Positions 10,703 through 18,046 are shown, counted from the first letter of the stretch. The stretch: DNA of 26,285 bases from DATAXV01 sp036272915 (GCA_036272915.1 DATAXV010000169.1:1-26285); one strand, 5' to 3'. Numbers and translations are program-made. The notes: generated from the sequence alone by a model not told the origin.

Positions 10703-10992
10703 GGGACGATCGTCCGCCCGGTCTCGTCGTCCTCCGCCTCCTCGCCCTCACTCGCCGAGCGCCGCGAGCGCTCGTAGCGGGTGACGACGATGAGAAGCGC
10801 GGTGAAGAAGGCGCCCTCGATCAGTCCGTAGCCGATCGATCGAAGCACGGGCTGCGACATGGGACCGGCGTTGAGGACGGCCAGGATCACGGCCAGCACC
10901 GGGCCCCCGATGAGGACCTGGTGCACCGTGTCGAGGTTCTCCCACCAGACCAGGAGCCGTGGCCCTGACCGCGCTTCGTCGGGCATCACCAC
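10699..10992 (-). CDS. Small two-helix membrane protein, unknown function
   Basis: A 97-residue protein with two hydrophobic segments ('VLIGGPVLAVILAVLNAG' and 'IEGAFFTALLIVVTRY') and an acidic C-terminal tail rich in Glu/Asp. It is packed between pyrophosphatase (3 bp downstream of that stop) and malQ (4-bp overlap). This makes it a genuine member of the transcription unit although I do not recognise the family. The start is GTG at 10992; an in-frame ATG follows two codons later. There is no catalytic motif. A scaffold or regulatory membrane protein is possible but not shown. Confidence 0.7.
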   Translation of the reverse strand: MVMPDEARSGPRLLVWWENLDTVHQVLIGGPVLAVILAVLNAGPMSQPVLRSIGYGLIEGAFFTALLIVVTRYERSRRSASEGEEAEDDETGRTIVP

Positions 10993-10995
10993 AGC

Positions 10996-11487
10996 CTACG
11001 AGCCCATTTCGGCGTGCCGTCTCATGGCCTCGTCGATCTCGCGCTCCGCCGCCTCCCGGCCCTGCCAGCCGCCGACCCTCGTCCACTTGCCCTCCTCCAG
11101 GTCCTTGTAGACGTCGAAGAAGTGCCGGATCTCGAGCAGCAGCTGCTTGGGGACGTCCTCCAGCTCGTGCCAGCTGCGACTGCGCTCCCAGACCGGGACG
11201 GCCAGGATCTTGTCGTCGGGCCCGGCCTCGTCGAACATCGAGAACACGCCGATCGGCCGGCAGTGGATGTGGCAGCCGGGGAAGGTCGGCTCGCCGACCA
11301 CCACTAGCGCGTCCAGCGGGTCCCCGTCCTCAGCGTGGGTGTGCTCGATGAAGCCGTACTCGCACGGGTACCGGGTGGAGGTGAAGAGCTGGCGGTCCAG
11401 CCGGATCACGCCCGTCTCGTGGTCGACCTCGTACTTGTTCCGGCTGCCCATGGGCACCTCGACCACGACATCAATCTCGATCGACAC
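10996..11487 (-). CDS. ppa: Inorganic pyrophosphatase, soluble family I
   Basis: A 163-residue enzyme hydrolysing pyrophosphate to two phosphates in the cytoplasm, which pulls biosynthetic reactions forward. The family signature D-G-D-P-L-D (D54, D56, D59) binds the catalytic Mg2+ ions, and 'YPCEYGFIEHT' before it and 'KDLEEGKW' near the end are also diagnostic. The length is normal for bacterial family I. The GTG start at 11487 is preceded by TATCCT with a 7-nt spacer (11495-11500) and no Shine-Dalgarno, so translation is probably leaderless. It is the first gene of a minus-strand unit continuing with a small membrane protein, malQ and GH15, and it is divergent from the amidohydrolase unit. 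Confidence 0.96.
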   Translation of the reverse strand: MSIEIDVVVEVPMGSRNKYEVDHETGVIRLDRQLFTSTRYPCEYGFIEHTHAEDGDPLDALVVVGEPTFPGCHIHCRPIGVFSMFDEAGPDDKILAVPVWERSRSWHELEDVPKQLLLEIRHFFDVYKDLEEGKWTRVGGWQGREAAEREIDEAMRRHAEMGS

Positions 11488-11500
11488 GCCAGCAAGGATA
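11488..11500 (-). promoter_or_regulatory. Leaderless promoter -10 of ppa
   Basis: TATCCT (read on the minus strand, 11500 to 11495) is followed by 7 nt and the GTG start. This places the expected transcription start at or within a base of the initiation codon. No Shine-Dalgarno is present. Confidence 0.6.
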
Positions 11501-11616
11501 TCCGTGCTCGGCCGCGCGCGAGGTGCGTTGACGCCGGCTCGGTCGGGGGCTCACAGTGTCGGTGAGGAGGGCCGGCGGAATGTTCGCCGCCCGTGCCCCT
11601 CCGGCCGGGAGCGGCC

Positions 11617-11630
11617 GTGACGTCGGTCAC
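11617..11630. promoter_or_regulatory. CRP/GlxR-like palindrome upstream of the amidohydrolase unit
   Basis: GTGA-N6-TCAC forms a perfect palindrome core (GTGACGTCGGTCAC), with half-sites matching the known CRP/FNR-superfamily consensus TGTGA-N6-TCACA except for the outermost base on each side. It lies 21 nt before the leader ORF start and about 130 bp from ppa, in a divergent promoter region. No regulator gene of this family is in the window, so the link is inference. Confidence 0.4.
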
Positions 11631-11651
11631 CACGCGGAGGAGGAGAACGAG

Positions 11652-11714
11652 ATGCTGAAGCGCACGCGGTGGCGCGGAGCGGCCGGACCGGCAGACTATG
11701 GAGGGATCCGCTGA
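11652..11714 (+). CDS. Putative 20-residue leader peptide coupled to the amidohydrolase gene
   Basis: A strong Shine-Dalgarno (GGAGGAGG) precedes ATG at 11652, which opens a 20-codon ORF (MLKRTRWRGAAGPADYGGIR) with five arginines. Its TGA stop (11712-11714) shares the A with the amidohydrolase ATG at 11714 (TGATG), the classic layout for termination-reinitiation. The downstream gene's own GGAGGG lies inside the leader ORF. The same architecture recurs at 21382-21438. The function is unknown; it could be a regulatory leader or simply a translation enhancer. Confidence 0.5.
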   Translation: MLKRTRWRGAAGPADYGGIR

Positions 11715-12616
11715 TGGCCGAGAACGTGCCGCCCCTGGTCGACCCGCACCATCACCTCTGGGACCTCGACCTGATGCCCTACGAGTGGCTTCGCAAGCCA
11801 CCGCAGCACCCGACCGGCACGGTGGACATCCGAAAGACCTACCTGCTCGACGACCTGCTGGCGGACGCGAAGGGCCTCAACCTGGTCCGCTCGGTTCACC
11901 TCGAGGCGGGGGCGGACCGCTCGAACCCGGTCGCCGAGACCGCGTGGCTGCAGAAGATCGCCGACGAGCGCGGCTTCCCGCACGGGATCGTCGGCTTCGC
12001 CCCGCTCCACGACCCGGAAGTGGGCAGGACCCTCGAGGAGCACGCCCGCTATCCCAACTTCCGCGGCATCCGCCACATCATGAACTGGGACGCCGACCCG
12101 GCCAGGAGCCAGTGCGACCGCCCCGACTACATGACCGACCCGCAGTGGCTGGCCGGCTACGCGGAGCTGGAGCGGCTGGGCATGTCCTTCGACCTGCAGG
12201 CCGTCCCCTTCCAGATGCGCGATGCCGCCGCCGTCGCCCACAAGCACCCGACCGTGCCCATGATCGTCAACCACACCGGCATGCCCATGGACCAGAGCCC
12301 GGAGGGCCACACCGCCTGGCGGGAGGGCATGCGCACGCTCGCCCGGGAGCCCAACGTCTCCTGCAAGATCTCCGGCTTCGGCATGTTCGATCCCGACTGG
12401 ACCGAGGCGAGCATCCGCCCCTACGTGCTGGAGACGATCGAGCTGTTCGGGGTCGAGCGTTCGATGTTCGCCAGCAACTTCCCGGTCGACAAGGCCTACC
12501 GGCCCTTCGTCGAGACCTTCAACGTCTTCCGGGAGATCGTGTCCGGCTGCAGCGCCGGGGAGCAGCAGAAGCTCTTCCACGACAACGCGATCCGGATCTA
12601 CCGCATCGACGGGTGA
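11714..12616 (+). CDS. COG3618 amidohydrolase-2 family hydrolase
   Basis: A 300-residue TIM-barrel metal hydrolase of the amidohydrolase-2 superfamily, the group containing 2-pyrone-4,6-dicarboxylate lactonase (LigI) and sugar lactonases. The first-strand metal motif D10-x-H12-H-H14 ('DPHHHLWDLD') is present. Further active-site regions are 'FRGIRHIMNW', 'IVNHTGMP' and 'FASNFPVDK', where the Asp would be the catalytic base. The likely substrate is a lactone or a cyclic carboxylate, which sequence cannot fix. The ATG at 11714 has GGAGGG 8 nt upstream and overlaps the stop of the leader ORF. An open-frame extension to 11669 is not needed. A methyltransferase gene follows after 19 bp. Confidence 0.85.
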   Translation: MAENVPPLVDPHHHLWDLDLMPYEWLRKPPQHPTGTVDIRKTYLLDDLLADAKGLNLVRSVHLEAGADRSNPVAETAWLQKIADERGFPHGIVGFAPLHDPEVGRTLEEHARYPNFRGIRHIMNWDADPARSQCDRPDYMTDPQWLAGYAELERLGMSFDLQAVPFQMRDAAAVAHKHPTVPMIVNHTGMPMDQSPEGHTAWREGMRTLAREPNVSCKISGFGMFDPDWTEASIRPYVLETIELFGVERSMFASNFPVDKAYRPFVETFNVFREIVSGCSAGEQQKLFHDNAIRIYRIDG

Positions 12617-12635
12617 CGGGAGGCCCGGCATCGCC

Positions 12636-13406
12636 GTGGGCGTCCGCTACACGGATCCCGACCACGTCCGGCGCCAGTACGGACGTCTCGATCCGCTCGC
12701 CGTCCGCATCGAGACCCACCTCCGCTACGGGCGGCGCCGGGATTCGCTCGCCGGCTGGGTCCTGGAACGGTTCGGAGCGAGGTCGGGCGAGCGTGTCGCC
12801 GACGTCTGCTGCGGTCCGGGCTTCCTCTACCAGCCGGCGCTCCGCGCGCTCGGGGTGGAGGTCGTCGGGCTCGACCTCTCCCCGGCGATGCTGGCCCGCG
12901 CCGCCGAGTCGTCGCTGGTGCTGCGGGCCGACGCCCAGGCGCTGCCGCTCGCCGACGGCATCTTCGACCGGACCATGTGCAACCACGCCCTGTATCACGT
13001 GCCCGACCAGCTCGCCGCGCTCCGAGAGCTCCGGCGCGTCACCACTCCGGGGGGCCGGATCGTGATCACGACGAACAGCGCTCGAACCATGTCCGCGTTC
13101 CGGTCGGTGGTGAGCGAGGCGGCGGCCGAGCTGGGACTGTCCGATCCTCATCAGCGCCTGCCGTTCGCGCTGGAGTACGTCGACCGGGTTCGGGAGGTCC
13201 TTCCCGAGGTGGCCGTCGAGGAGTACGTCAACGAGCTCCGCTTCCCGGCCGTCGCTCCGGCGATGGCCTACATCTCCTCGTCGAACGACCTCCCCCCGCC
13301 GCTGCTCGACGCCGTCGAGTCCCGCATCGGGCGGGTGATCGAACGGGAGGGCGCCTTCACCGTGGAGACCGTCGCCGGCTGCTTCGTCGCCGACCTGGAG
13401 GCCTGA
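12636..13406 (+). CDS. Class I SAM-dependent methyltransferase (Methyltransf_11 type)
   Basis: A 256-residue Rossmann-fold methyltransferase. Motif I is 'VADVCCGPGFLY' (about 54-65) and the acidic residue binding the SAM ribose is D80 ('VVGLDLSPAMLARA'). 'RADAQALPLADGIFDRTMCNHALYHV' and 'LRRVTTPGGRIVITTNS' are the usual motifs II-III. The substrate is unknown. The start is GTG at 12636 with GGGAGG upstream, 19 bp after the amidohydrolase stop, so the two are probably one transcription unit. The last 139 bp overlap the open frame of the convergent truncated fic gene. The methyltransferase reading is the more convincing one there. Confidence 0.88.
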   Translation: MGVRYTDPDHVRRQYGRLDPLAVRIETHLRYGRRRDSLAGWVLERFGARSGERVADVCCGPGFLYQPALRALGVEVVGLDLSPAMLARAAESSLVLRADAQALPLADGIFDRTMCNHALYHVPDQLAALRELRRVTTPGGRIVITTNSARTMSAFRSVVSEAAAELGLSDPHQRLPFALEYVDRVREVLPEVAVEEYVNELRFPAVAPAMAYISSSNDLPPPLLDAVESRIGRVIEREGAFTVETVAGCFVADLEA

Positions 13407-14095
13407 TCACCGAGCCGCGCGAGCGATCCGCACCCGAGTTCGTCGAGCTCCTCGAGGATCAGCGAGGCACCCCAGAGCTGGTTGCGCTTGCGGTCGGTGA
13501 GCGGGCGGAGCACACCGACATCGCGGAGCCGTTCGACCGCGGCGTACACGGCGCTGATCGGGCCGCCCACGGTCGCGGCGGCGGCGGCGACCGAGAGTAT
13601 CGGCTGCGCCGGGAGCATCGCCAGCATCCTGGCGGCCGCGCTTCCCGCACGGACTGGACCGGTCATCTCCGCCCACTCGTGCGGGATCTCGGTGAGGCGG
13701 TGCGCGGTCGTCCTGGATTCGGATGCCGCGATTCGCGCGGCGGTCGCGAAGTCGCCTATCAAGGGCTCGAGATCCCCAGTTCGGTACGAGCCGAGCGCGT
13801 CGAAGTAGCGGTCGCGATGAGCGACGAGTGCCGAGGCGAGCGGAACGACCACTCGTGTCGTGAGCCTTCGCCGCCGGAGGATCGAGTTGATCAATGCCCG
13901 ACCGATACGCCCGTTCCCGTCCGTGAACGGATGGATGGACTCGAACTGGGCATGGGCGACGGCGGCCTGCGCCAGGACCGGCACGTCCTCGCGGGCGACG
14001 AAGTCCAGGAGGTCGGCCATGTAGGCGGAGACCTTCTCCGGCGGAGGTGGGACGTAGAGAGCCTCAGCCCGATCTCGCCCGGTCCGTGACGACAC
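13268..14095 (-). CDS. Fic-domain protein, N-terminally truncated, probably decaying
   Basis: The Fic catalytic motif HPFTDGNGRIGR (residues 55-66) is complete, preceded by 'ALYVPPPPEKV', 'ADLLDF' and 'AAVAHAQFESI', as in AMP-transferring Fic proteins. A winged-helix-like C-terminal region follows ('VGGPISAVYAAVERLRDVGVLRPLTDRKRNQLWGASLILEELDEL' region, about 175-222). Full-length relatives have roughly 100-130 more N-terminal residues, including the helix with the inhibitory S/T-x3-E-G/N motif; here the frame begins just before 'ALYVPPPP'. Its GTG start lies inside the last codons of the upstream MocR gene. At the other end the frame runs about 50 residues beyond the usual Fic end, antisense into the methyltransferase gene. 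Both original ends therefore look lost. It may be a pseudogene or an uninhibited short Fic enzyme. Confidence 0.75.
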   Translation of the reverse strand: MSSRTGRDRAEALYVPPPPEKVSAYMADLLDFVAREDVPVLAQAAVAHAQFESIHPFTDGNGRIGRALINSILRRRRLTTRVVVPLASALVAHRDRYFDALGSYRTGDLEPLIGDFATAARIAASESRTTAHRLTEIPHEWAEMTGPVRAGSAAARMLAMLPAQPILSVAAAAATVGGPISAVYAAVERLRDVGVLRPLTDRKRNQLWGASLILEELDELGCGSLARLGDQASRSATKQPATVSTVKAPSRSITRPMRDSTASSSGGGRSFDEEM

Positions 14096-15389
14096 GCTCC
14101 TCGGTCAGGGCGGCGGCGATGAGTTCGGCCTCGCCCTCACGCAGCACCGCGCTGCCGATGCGGATCCCGGGTGGCGCATGAAGGCGGAATCTCTCGCCGG
14201 GGGCGGCGGCGAACCCGGCCTCCAGGAGCCGTGCTAGCGCCGCCTGCTCATCGTCGACCTCGATCCACACGTTGAGCCCCGAACGACCGCGCGCCCGGAT
14301 GCCGTGGGCGGCGAGGGTCGCGATCAGCCCCTCTCGGCGGCGCCGGTAGACCTCGGCGGCGTGCTTCACCAGCCGCAACACCTCCGGATCACTCCAGAGC
14401 TCGACGACCATGCGCTGGAGGAGGTGGCTGACCCATCCGGTGCCGAGCCGCTGCCGGCCGTCGACCCGGGAGACGGTGACCGCGTCCCCGGCGAGGACGG
14501 CGACCCGGAGGTCGGGGCCCAGCCACTTGGAGACCGAGCGCACGTAGGCCCACCGATCGGTGCCGGCGCGCTGCGTGAGTGAGTGCAGCGGGACTCCCGC
14601 GATCGGGCCGGCGTGGTCGTCCTCGATGACGAGGACCTCGGGGCGCGTTCGGAGCAGGGTTGCCAGCGCCTCCGCCCGCCCGGAGTCAAGGGCCGCCCCG
14701 GTCGGGTTCTGGGCGCGCGGCACCACGACCAGCGCCTCCAGGCGGCCGCGCAGGGCTCCGGCCAGCGCCTCGGGGAGCATGCCGGCGTCGTCGATCGCAA
14801 CTGGCACCGGCTCCAGGCCGAGGGCGAGGAGGAGGTGGCGGGTGGCGGCGTAGCAGGGGTCCTCGACGGCGACCCGGTCGCCGGCCCTGAGGTGGGCGCC
14901 GAGCACGCGCTCGATGCCGTCCAGCGCTCCGCCGACGACGGCGACCTGGCCGGCGGCGATGCCGTCCGCGTTGAAGCTGGAGCGGGCCAGTTCGAGGAGC
15001 GGCTCGAAGTTGGCGGCGTCCCCATAGAGCCGGCGCTCGGAGGAGACCTGGGTCACGAGGGCGGGGAGCAGCGCCGGATCGGGGTTGCCCGAGGCGAGAT
15101 CTCGGACGCCCTGGGGCAGCGCGTCGGCGAAGGGCGCCGCCAGTGGGGGACGGGGGCCGACCCTGGTCCCGTTCCGCCCCGCCGCCGTTACCAGGCCGCG
15201 GGCTCGCAGCTCCCGGTAGGCGGCTGCCACCGTCGAGGGGCTGATGGCCAGGTGCTCGGCCAGGCGCCGCACCGGTGGCAGCGGCTGGCCCGGCCGCAGC
15301 CGCCCGCCACGGATCGCAGCCTCGACGCTGGCTCCGATCTCCTCCGCCCGGGTCCCCCCGATCAGCGCGAGCGCATCCACGCCAGCCAT
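14064..15389 (-). CDS. MocR/PdxR-type GntR regulator with aminotransferase domain
   Basis: A 441-residue fusion of a GntR winged helix ('LPPVRRLAEHLAISPSTVAAAYRELRARGLV', about 37-67) and a fold-type-I aminotransferase domain. The PLP lysine is K288 in 'SVSKWLGPDLR', with N228 of 'QNPTG' and the 'EDDHAG' aspartate (about 257) also in place. Such proteins usually sense PLP or an amino-acid adduct and activate a divergent gene. Here that gene is the PPOX flavoprotein at 15465, a common genomic pairing. Its ATG at 15389 has GGGAG upstream. The last 32 bp overlap the start of the truncated fic frame. Confidence 0.92.
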   Translation of the reverse strand: MAGVDALALIGGTRAEEIGASVEAAIRGGRLRPGQPLPPVRRLAEHLAISPSTVAAAYRELRARGLVTAAGRNGTRVGPRPPLAAPFADALPQGVRDLASGNPDPALLPALVTQVSSERRLYGDAANFEPLLELARSSFNADGIAAGQVAVVGGALDGIERVLGAHLRAGDRVAVEDPCYAATRHLLLALGLEPVPVAIDDAGMLPEALAGALRGRLEALVVVPRAQNPTGAALDSGRAEALATLLRTRPEVLVIEDDHAGPIAGVPLHSLTQRAGTDRWAYVRSVSKWLGPDLRVAVLAGDAVTVSRVDGRQRLGTGWVSHLLQRMVVELWSDPEVLRLVKHAAEVYRRRREGLIATLAAHGIRARGRSGLNVWIEVDDEQAALARLLEAGFAAAPGERFRLHAPPGIRIGSAVLREGEAELIAAALTEERVVTDRARSG

Positions 15390-15412
15390 GTTGCTCCCGA
15401 ACCGGCCGACAT

Positions 15413-15442
15413 TTTGTATTGTTACGATGATCTGGTTTGTAT
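15413..15442. promoter_or_regulatory. Direct repeats, candidate MocR operator
   Basis: TTTGTAT occurs at 15413-15419 and again at 15436-15442, a 23-bp period (about two helical turns), in the 75-bp AT-richer gap between the divergent MocR and PPOX genes. Known MocR/GabR/PdxR operators are direct repeats, which fits. A TACGAT -10 candidate for the PPOX gene lies between the repeats (15423-15428). Confidence 0.5.
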
Positions 15443-15464
15443 CACATCAAATGGAGGATGAGAG

Positions 15465-16124
15465 ATGGCTGAGGCGATGAGCGGCCGTTCCCGGGTCCGG
15501 CGGCACTCGGAGCGGGGCCGCTACGACCGGGCGACGGTGGACGCGATCCTCGACGAGGGCCTGGTCTGCCACCTGGGCGTGGTCATCGACGGCGCGCCCC
15601 GGGTGCTGCCCACCCTCTACGCCAGGGACGGCGATGTACTCTACCTGCACGGCGCTCCGGCCGCGGCGATCCTGAACGGCGGCAAGGAATCGCCGGTCTG
15701 CCTCACCGTCAGCCTCATCGACGGACTGGTCATGGCCCGCTCGGTCAACAACCACTCCATGAACTACCGCTCCGTCGTCGTCTTCGGGCGCCCGACCGTG
15801 ATCACGGACCGCGAGGAGAAGCTGCACGCGCTCCAGGTCGTCGTCGAGCATGTCTGCCCGGGCCGCTGGGACGACGCCCGGCAGCCCTCGGCCGCCGAAC
15901 TGGCCGGCACGCTGGTGCTCCGGCTCGGCCTGGACGAGGTCTCGGCCAAGGTCAGAGAGGGTGGTCCGGTGGACAAGGAGGAGGACCTGGATCTGCCGGT
16001 CTGGGCCGGCGTCCTCCCCTTCCACACGAGCTCCGGCGCTCCTCAGCCCGATCCCGGAGTGCCCGGCGACATGGCCGTTCCCGGGTACCTGGACGGCTAC
16101 GCGCGCCCGGGATGGGTGCGGTAG
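15465..16124 (+). CDS. Pyridoxamine 5'-phosphate oxidase-related flavin-binding protein
   Basis: A 219-residue split-barrel protein of the COG3467/PPOX class. It begins with 'RGRYDRATVDAILDEGLVCHLGV', continues with the barrel strands ('PRVLPTLYARDGDVLYLHGAPAA' region) and ends with 'LDEVSAKVREGGPVD' and 'VWAGVLPF', all typical of this subfamily. It probably binds FMN or another flavin and acts as a small-molecule oxidoreductase. True PNP/PMP oxidase activity is uncertain. The ATG at 15465 has GGAGGA 6 nt upstream. It is divergent from the MocR regulator, which probably controls it. Its stop codon is 9 bp before the lipoprotein gene and doubles as part of that gene's -10. Confidence 0.88.
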   Translation: MAEAMSGRSRVRRHSERGRYDRATVDAILDEGLVCHLGVVIDGAPRVLPTLYARDGDVLYLHGAPAAAILNGGKESPVCLTVSLIDGLVMARSVNNHSMNYRSVVVFGRPTVITDREEKLHALQVVVEHVCPGRWDDARQPSAAELAGTLVLRLGLDEVSAKVREGGPVDKEEDLDLPVWAGVLPFHTSSGAPQPDPGVPGDMAVPGYLDGYARPGWVR

Positions 16125-16133
16125 GCTTGCCCG
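16122..16133 (+). promoter_or_regulatory. Leaderless promoter -10 of the lipoprotein gene
   Basis: TAGGCT (16122-16127) is followed by exactly 6 nt and the ATG at 16134, so the transcript would start at the A of the ATG. The first three bases are also the stop codon of the PPOX gene. No Shine-Dalgarno is seen. Confidence 0.6.
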
Positions 16134-16853
16134 ATGCTCAGGCGGTTGGGGGTCTTCCTCCTACCCATCGCGATGATGCTGGTCGTGGTCGGATGCGGTG
16201 GCGGGAGCCCGCAGGGCTCGGCCGCCAAGCACGGGCGGGAGACACCGACTTCGACGCCGATCCCCTTCCAGGGGACCCCCGTCACCGGCAGCCGTGACGG
16301 GCTGACGGCGGCGACCATGGACCTCCGAACCGGCTCGACCGTGCTCGAGGTCGGCAGCGGGGACCTGGGTGGCGACCTGTACCGGGTCACCACCAACCAC
16401 GGCCAGGCGCAGGTCAGCGCCACCGGTTCGACCGTCCAGGTCGACGGCCTCGGCGGAGGCAACGAGGTCCAGGTCCTGCTCGCCCGCGGCGTGCACTGGA
16501 CGGTCGACATCGGTGCCGGCGCCTCGAAGATGTGGCTCGACCTGGGTGGAGCCGACCTGCGGAACCTCACCCTGGGCGGCGGTGCCTACCAGGCGACGGT
16601 CACGCTGGGCCCTGCCTCCGGCTCGGTGCCGGTGCAGGTCACCGGAGGCATGACGGACCTCAGCTTCGGCCTGCGGCAGGGCGCGGGGGCGACGATCAAG
16701 GTGCGCAATCCGATCGACTCCGTCCGTCTGGCCGGCACCAACCGGGGCAAGATCGCCGGCGGGACCACCCTGCAGGTCGGCGGCAGCGCCAGCGACCGCT
16801 ACCAGATCGACCTCTCGTCGGGCCTGTCCTCGCTGGACGTGTCCGACGGCTGA
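16134..16853 (+). CDS. Lipoprotein with repetitive beta-rich domain, unknown function
   Basis: A 239-residue protein with a lipoprotein signal: basic start (MLRR), hydrophobic core, and lipobox V-V-G-C with the lipidated C21. A Ser/Thr/Pro-rich spacer leads to a domain of short alternating beta strands with many Gly, Asn and Asp turns. Its repeated phrases ('VQVDGLGGGNEVQVLLARG', 'LRNLTLGGGAYQATVTLG', 'VQVTGGMTDLSFGLRQG') suggest a parallel beta-solenoid like the DUF4097/toastrack group. It should sit on the outer face of the cytoplasmic membrane. No catalytic motif is seen. It ends 2 bp before the stop of the convergent acyl-CoA dehydrogenase gene. Confidence 0.75.
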   Translation: MLRRLGVFLLPIAMMLVVVGCGGGSPQGSAAKHGRETPTSTPIPFQGTPVTGSRDGLTAATMDLRTGSTVLEVGSGDLGGDLYRVTTNHGQAQVSATGSTVQVDGLGGGNEVQVLLARGVHWTVDIGAGASKMWLDLGGADLRNLTLGGGAYQATVTLGPASGSVPVQVTGGMTDLSFGLRQGAGATIKVRNPIDSVRLAGTNRGKIAGGTTLQVGGSASDRYQIDLSSGLSSLDVSDG

Positions 16854-16855
16854 GA

Positions 16856-18046
16856 TCAGCGGAAGGCGCCGAACCCGGTGATCGCCTCGCCGAGGGTCAG
16901 CGTGTGGATCTCGTCCGTGCCCTCGTAGGTGAACACCGACTCCAGGTTGTTCATGTGGCGGATGATCGGGTACTCGAGGGTGATGCCGTTGGCGCCGAGG
17001 ATGGTCCTCGCCGAGCGGGCTATCTCCAGGGCGGCGCGGACGTTGGCCAGCTTGCCCAGGCTGACGTGCTGGGGGGCGAGGCGCCCCTCGTCCTTCATCC
17101 GTCCCAGCCGGAGGGCGAGCAGGTTGCCTCTCTCCAGCTCGACGAGCATGTCCACCAGCTTGCGCTGGGTCAGCTGGAAGGCGGCGATCTGGCGCCCGAA
17201 CTGGGTCCGGCTCTTGGCGTACTCGAGGGCGACCCGGTAGCAGGTCCGGGCGGCGCCGAGCACGCCCCAGGAGATCCCGAAGCGCGCCTCGTTGAGGCAC
17301 GACAGCGGGCCGCGCAGGCCCCTCACGCCGGGGAGCATCGCCTCCGCCGGTAGGCGTACGTCCTGCAGCACCAGCTCCGAGGTGACCGACGCCCGCAGCG
17401 AGATCTTGCGGTGGATGTCGGTGGCCGTGAAGCCCCGGGTGTCGGTCGGCACGATGAAGCCACGGACGCCCTCCTCGGCCCTCGCCCAGACGATGGCGAC
17501 GTCGGCGATCCCGCCGTTGGTGATCCAGAGCTTGGTCCCGTTCAGCACCCAGTCGGTGCCGTCCTGGCGCGCCGCCGTCCGCATGCTTCCCGGGTCGGAG
17601 CCGGAGTCCGGCTCGGTCAGCCCGAAGCACCCGATCACCTCGCCCCGCGCCATCGCCGGCAGCCAGCGCCGCTTCTGCTCCTCCGAGCCGAACTTCCAGA
17701 TCGGGAACATCGACAGCGAGCCCTGGACCGAGATGAAGCTGCGGAACCCGGAGTCGCCCGCCTCCAGCTCGGTGCAGGCGAGGCCGTAGCTGACGGCGTT
17801 GGTCCCAGCGCAGCCATAGCCCTCGAGGTGCATGCCGAGCAGCCCCAGGGCGGCGATCTCGCCGATCAGCTCACGGGGGAAGACGCCCTCCTCGAACCAC
17901 TCGTCGATCCCGGGCAGGACTCGGTCCTGGACGAACTGCCTGACCGTGCTCTGGATCAGGCGCTCCTCCTCGGACAGCTGCGAGGCCAGGCCGAGGAAGT
18001 CGAGCGGATCGAGGCGGATGGCTGCGGCCGCCGCGGGGGAGCTCAC
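16856..18046 (-). CDS. Acyl-CoA dehydrogenase, glutaryl-CoA dehydrogenase type
   Basis: A 396-residue FAD enzyme of the acyl-CoA dehydrogenase family. The features fit glutaryl-CoA dehydrogenase best: 'GYGCAGTNAVSYGLACTELEAGDSG' region with 'FRSFISVQGSL' (the arginine near the substrate carboxylate), 'GCFGLTEPDSGSDPGSM', and a C-terminal 'TYEGTDEIHTLTLGEAITG' with catalytic base E375. GcdH oxidises and decarboxylates glutaryl-CoA to crotonyl-CoA in lysine, tryptophan and benzoyl-CoA breakdown. No ETF or CoA-transferase gene is nearby, so the pathway is not confirmed. The GTG start at 18046 has no Shine-Dalgarno but a CACAAT hexamer exactly 6 nt upstream, so leaderless expression is likely. 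It is divergent from a glycosyltransferase. Confidence 0.92.
   Translation of the reverse strand: MSSPAAAAAIRLDPLDFLGLASQLSEEERLIQSTVRQFVQDRVLPGIDEWFEEGVFPRELIGEIAALGLLGMHLEGYGCAGTNAVSYGLACTELEAGDSGFRSFISVQGSLSMFPIWKFGSEEQKRRWLPAMARGEVIGCFGLTEPDSGSDPGSMRTAARQDGTDWVLNGTKLWITNGGIADVAIVWARAEEGVRGFIVPTDTRGFTATDIHRKISLRASVTSELVLQDVRLPAEAMLPGVRGLRGPLSCLNEARFGISWGVLGAARTCYRVALEYAKSRTQFGRQIAAFQLTQRKLVDMLVELERGNLLALRLGRMKDEGRLAPQHVSLGKLANVRAALEIARSARTILGANGITLEYPIIRHMNNLESVFTYEGTDEIHTLTLGEAITGFGAFR

Noticed and set aside
7151..10777. A 1208-codon open frame on the plus strand, antisense to malQ and GH15
   Set aside because: Its product is a low-complexity Gly/Val/Arg/Asp/Leu string with no domain, and the opposite strand carries two enzymes with complete catalytic motifs. 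It is a codon-bias shadow of GC-rich third positions.
12977..14089. A 370-codon plus-strand frame over the methyltransferase end and the fic region
   Set aside because: Arg-rich and without motifs. The minus-strand Fic signature and the methyltransferase frame explain the region.
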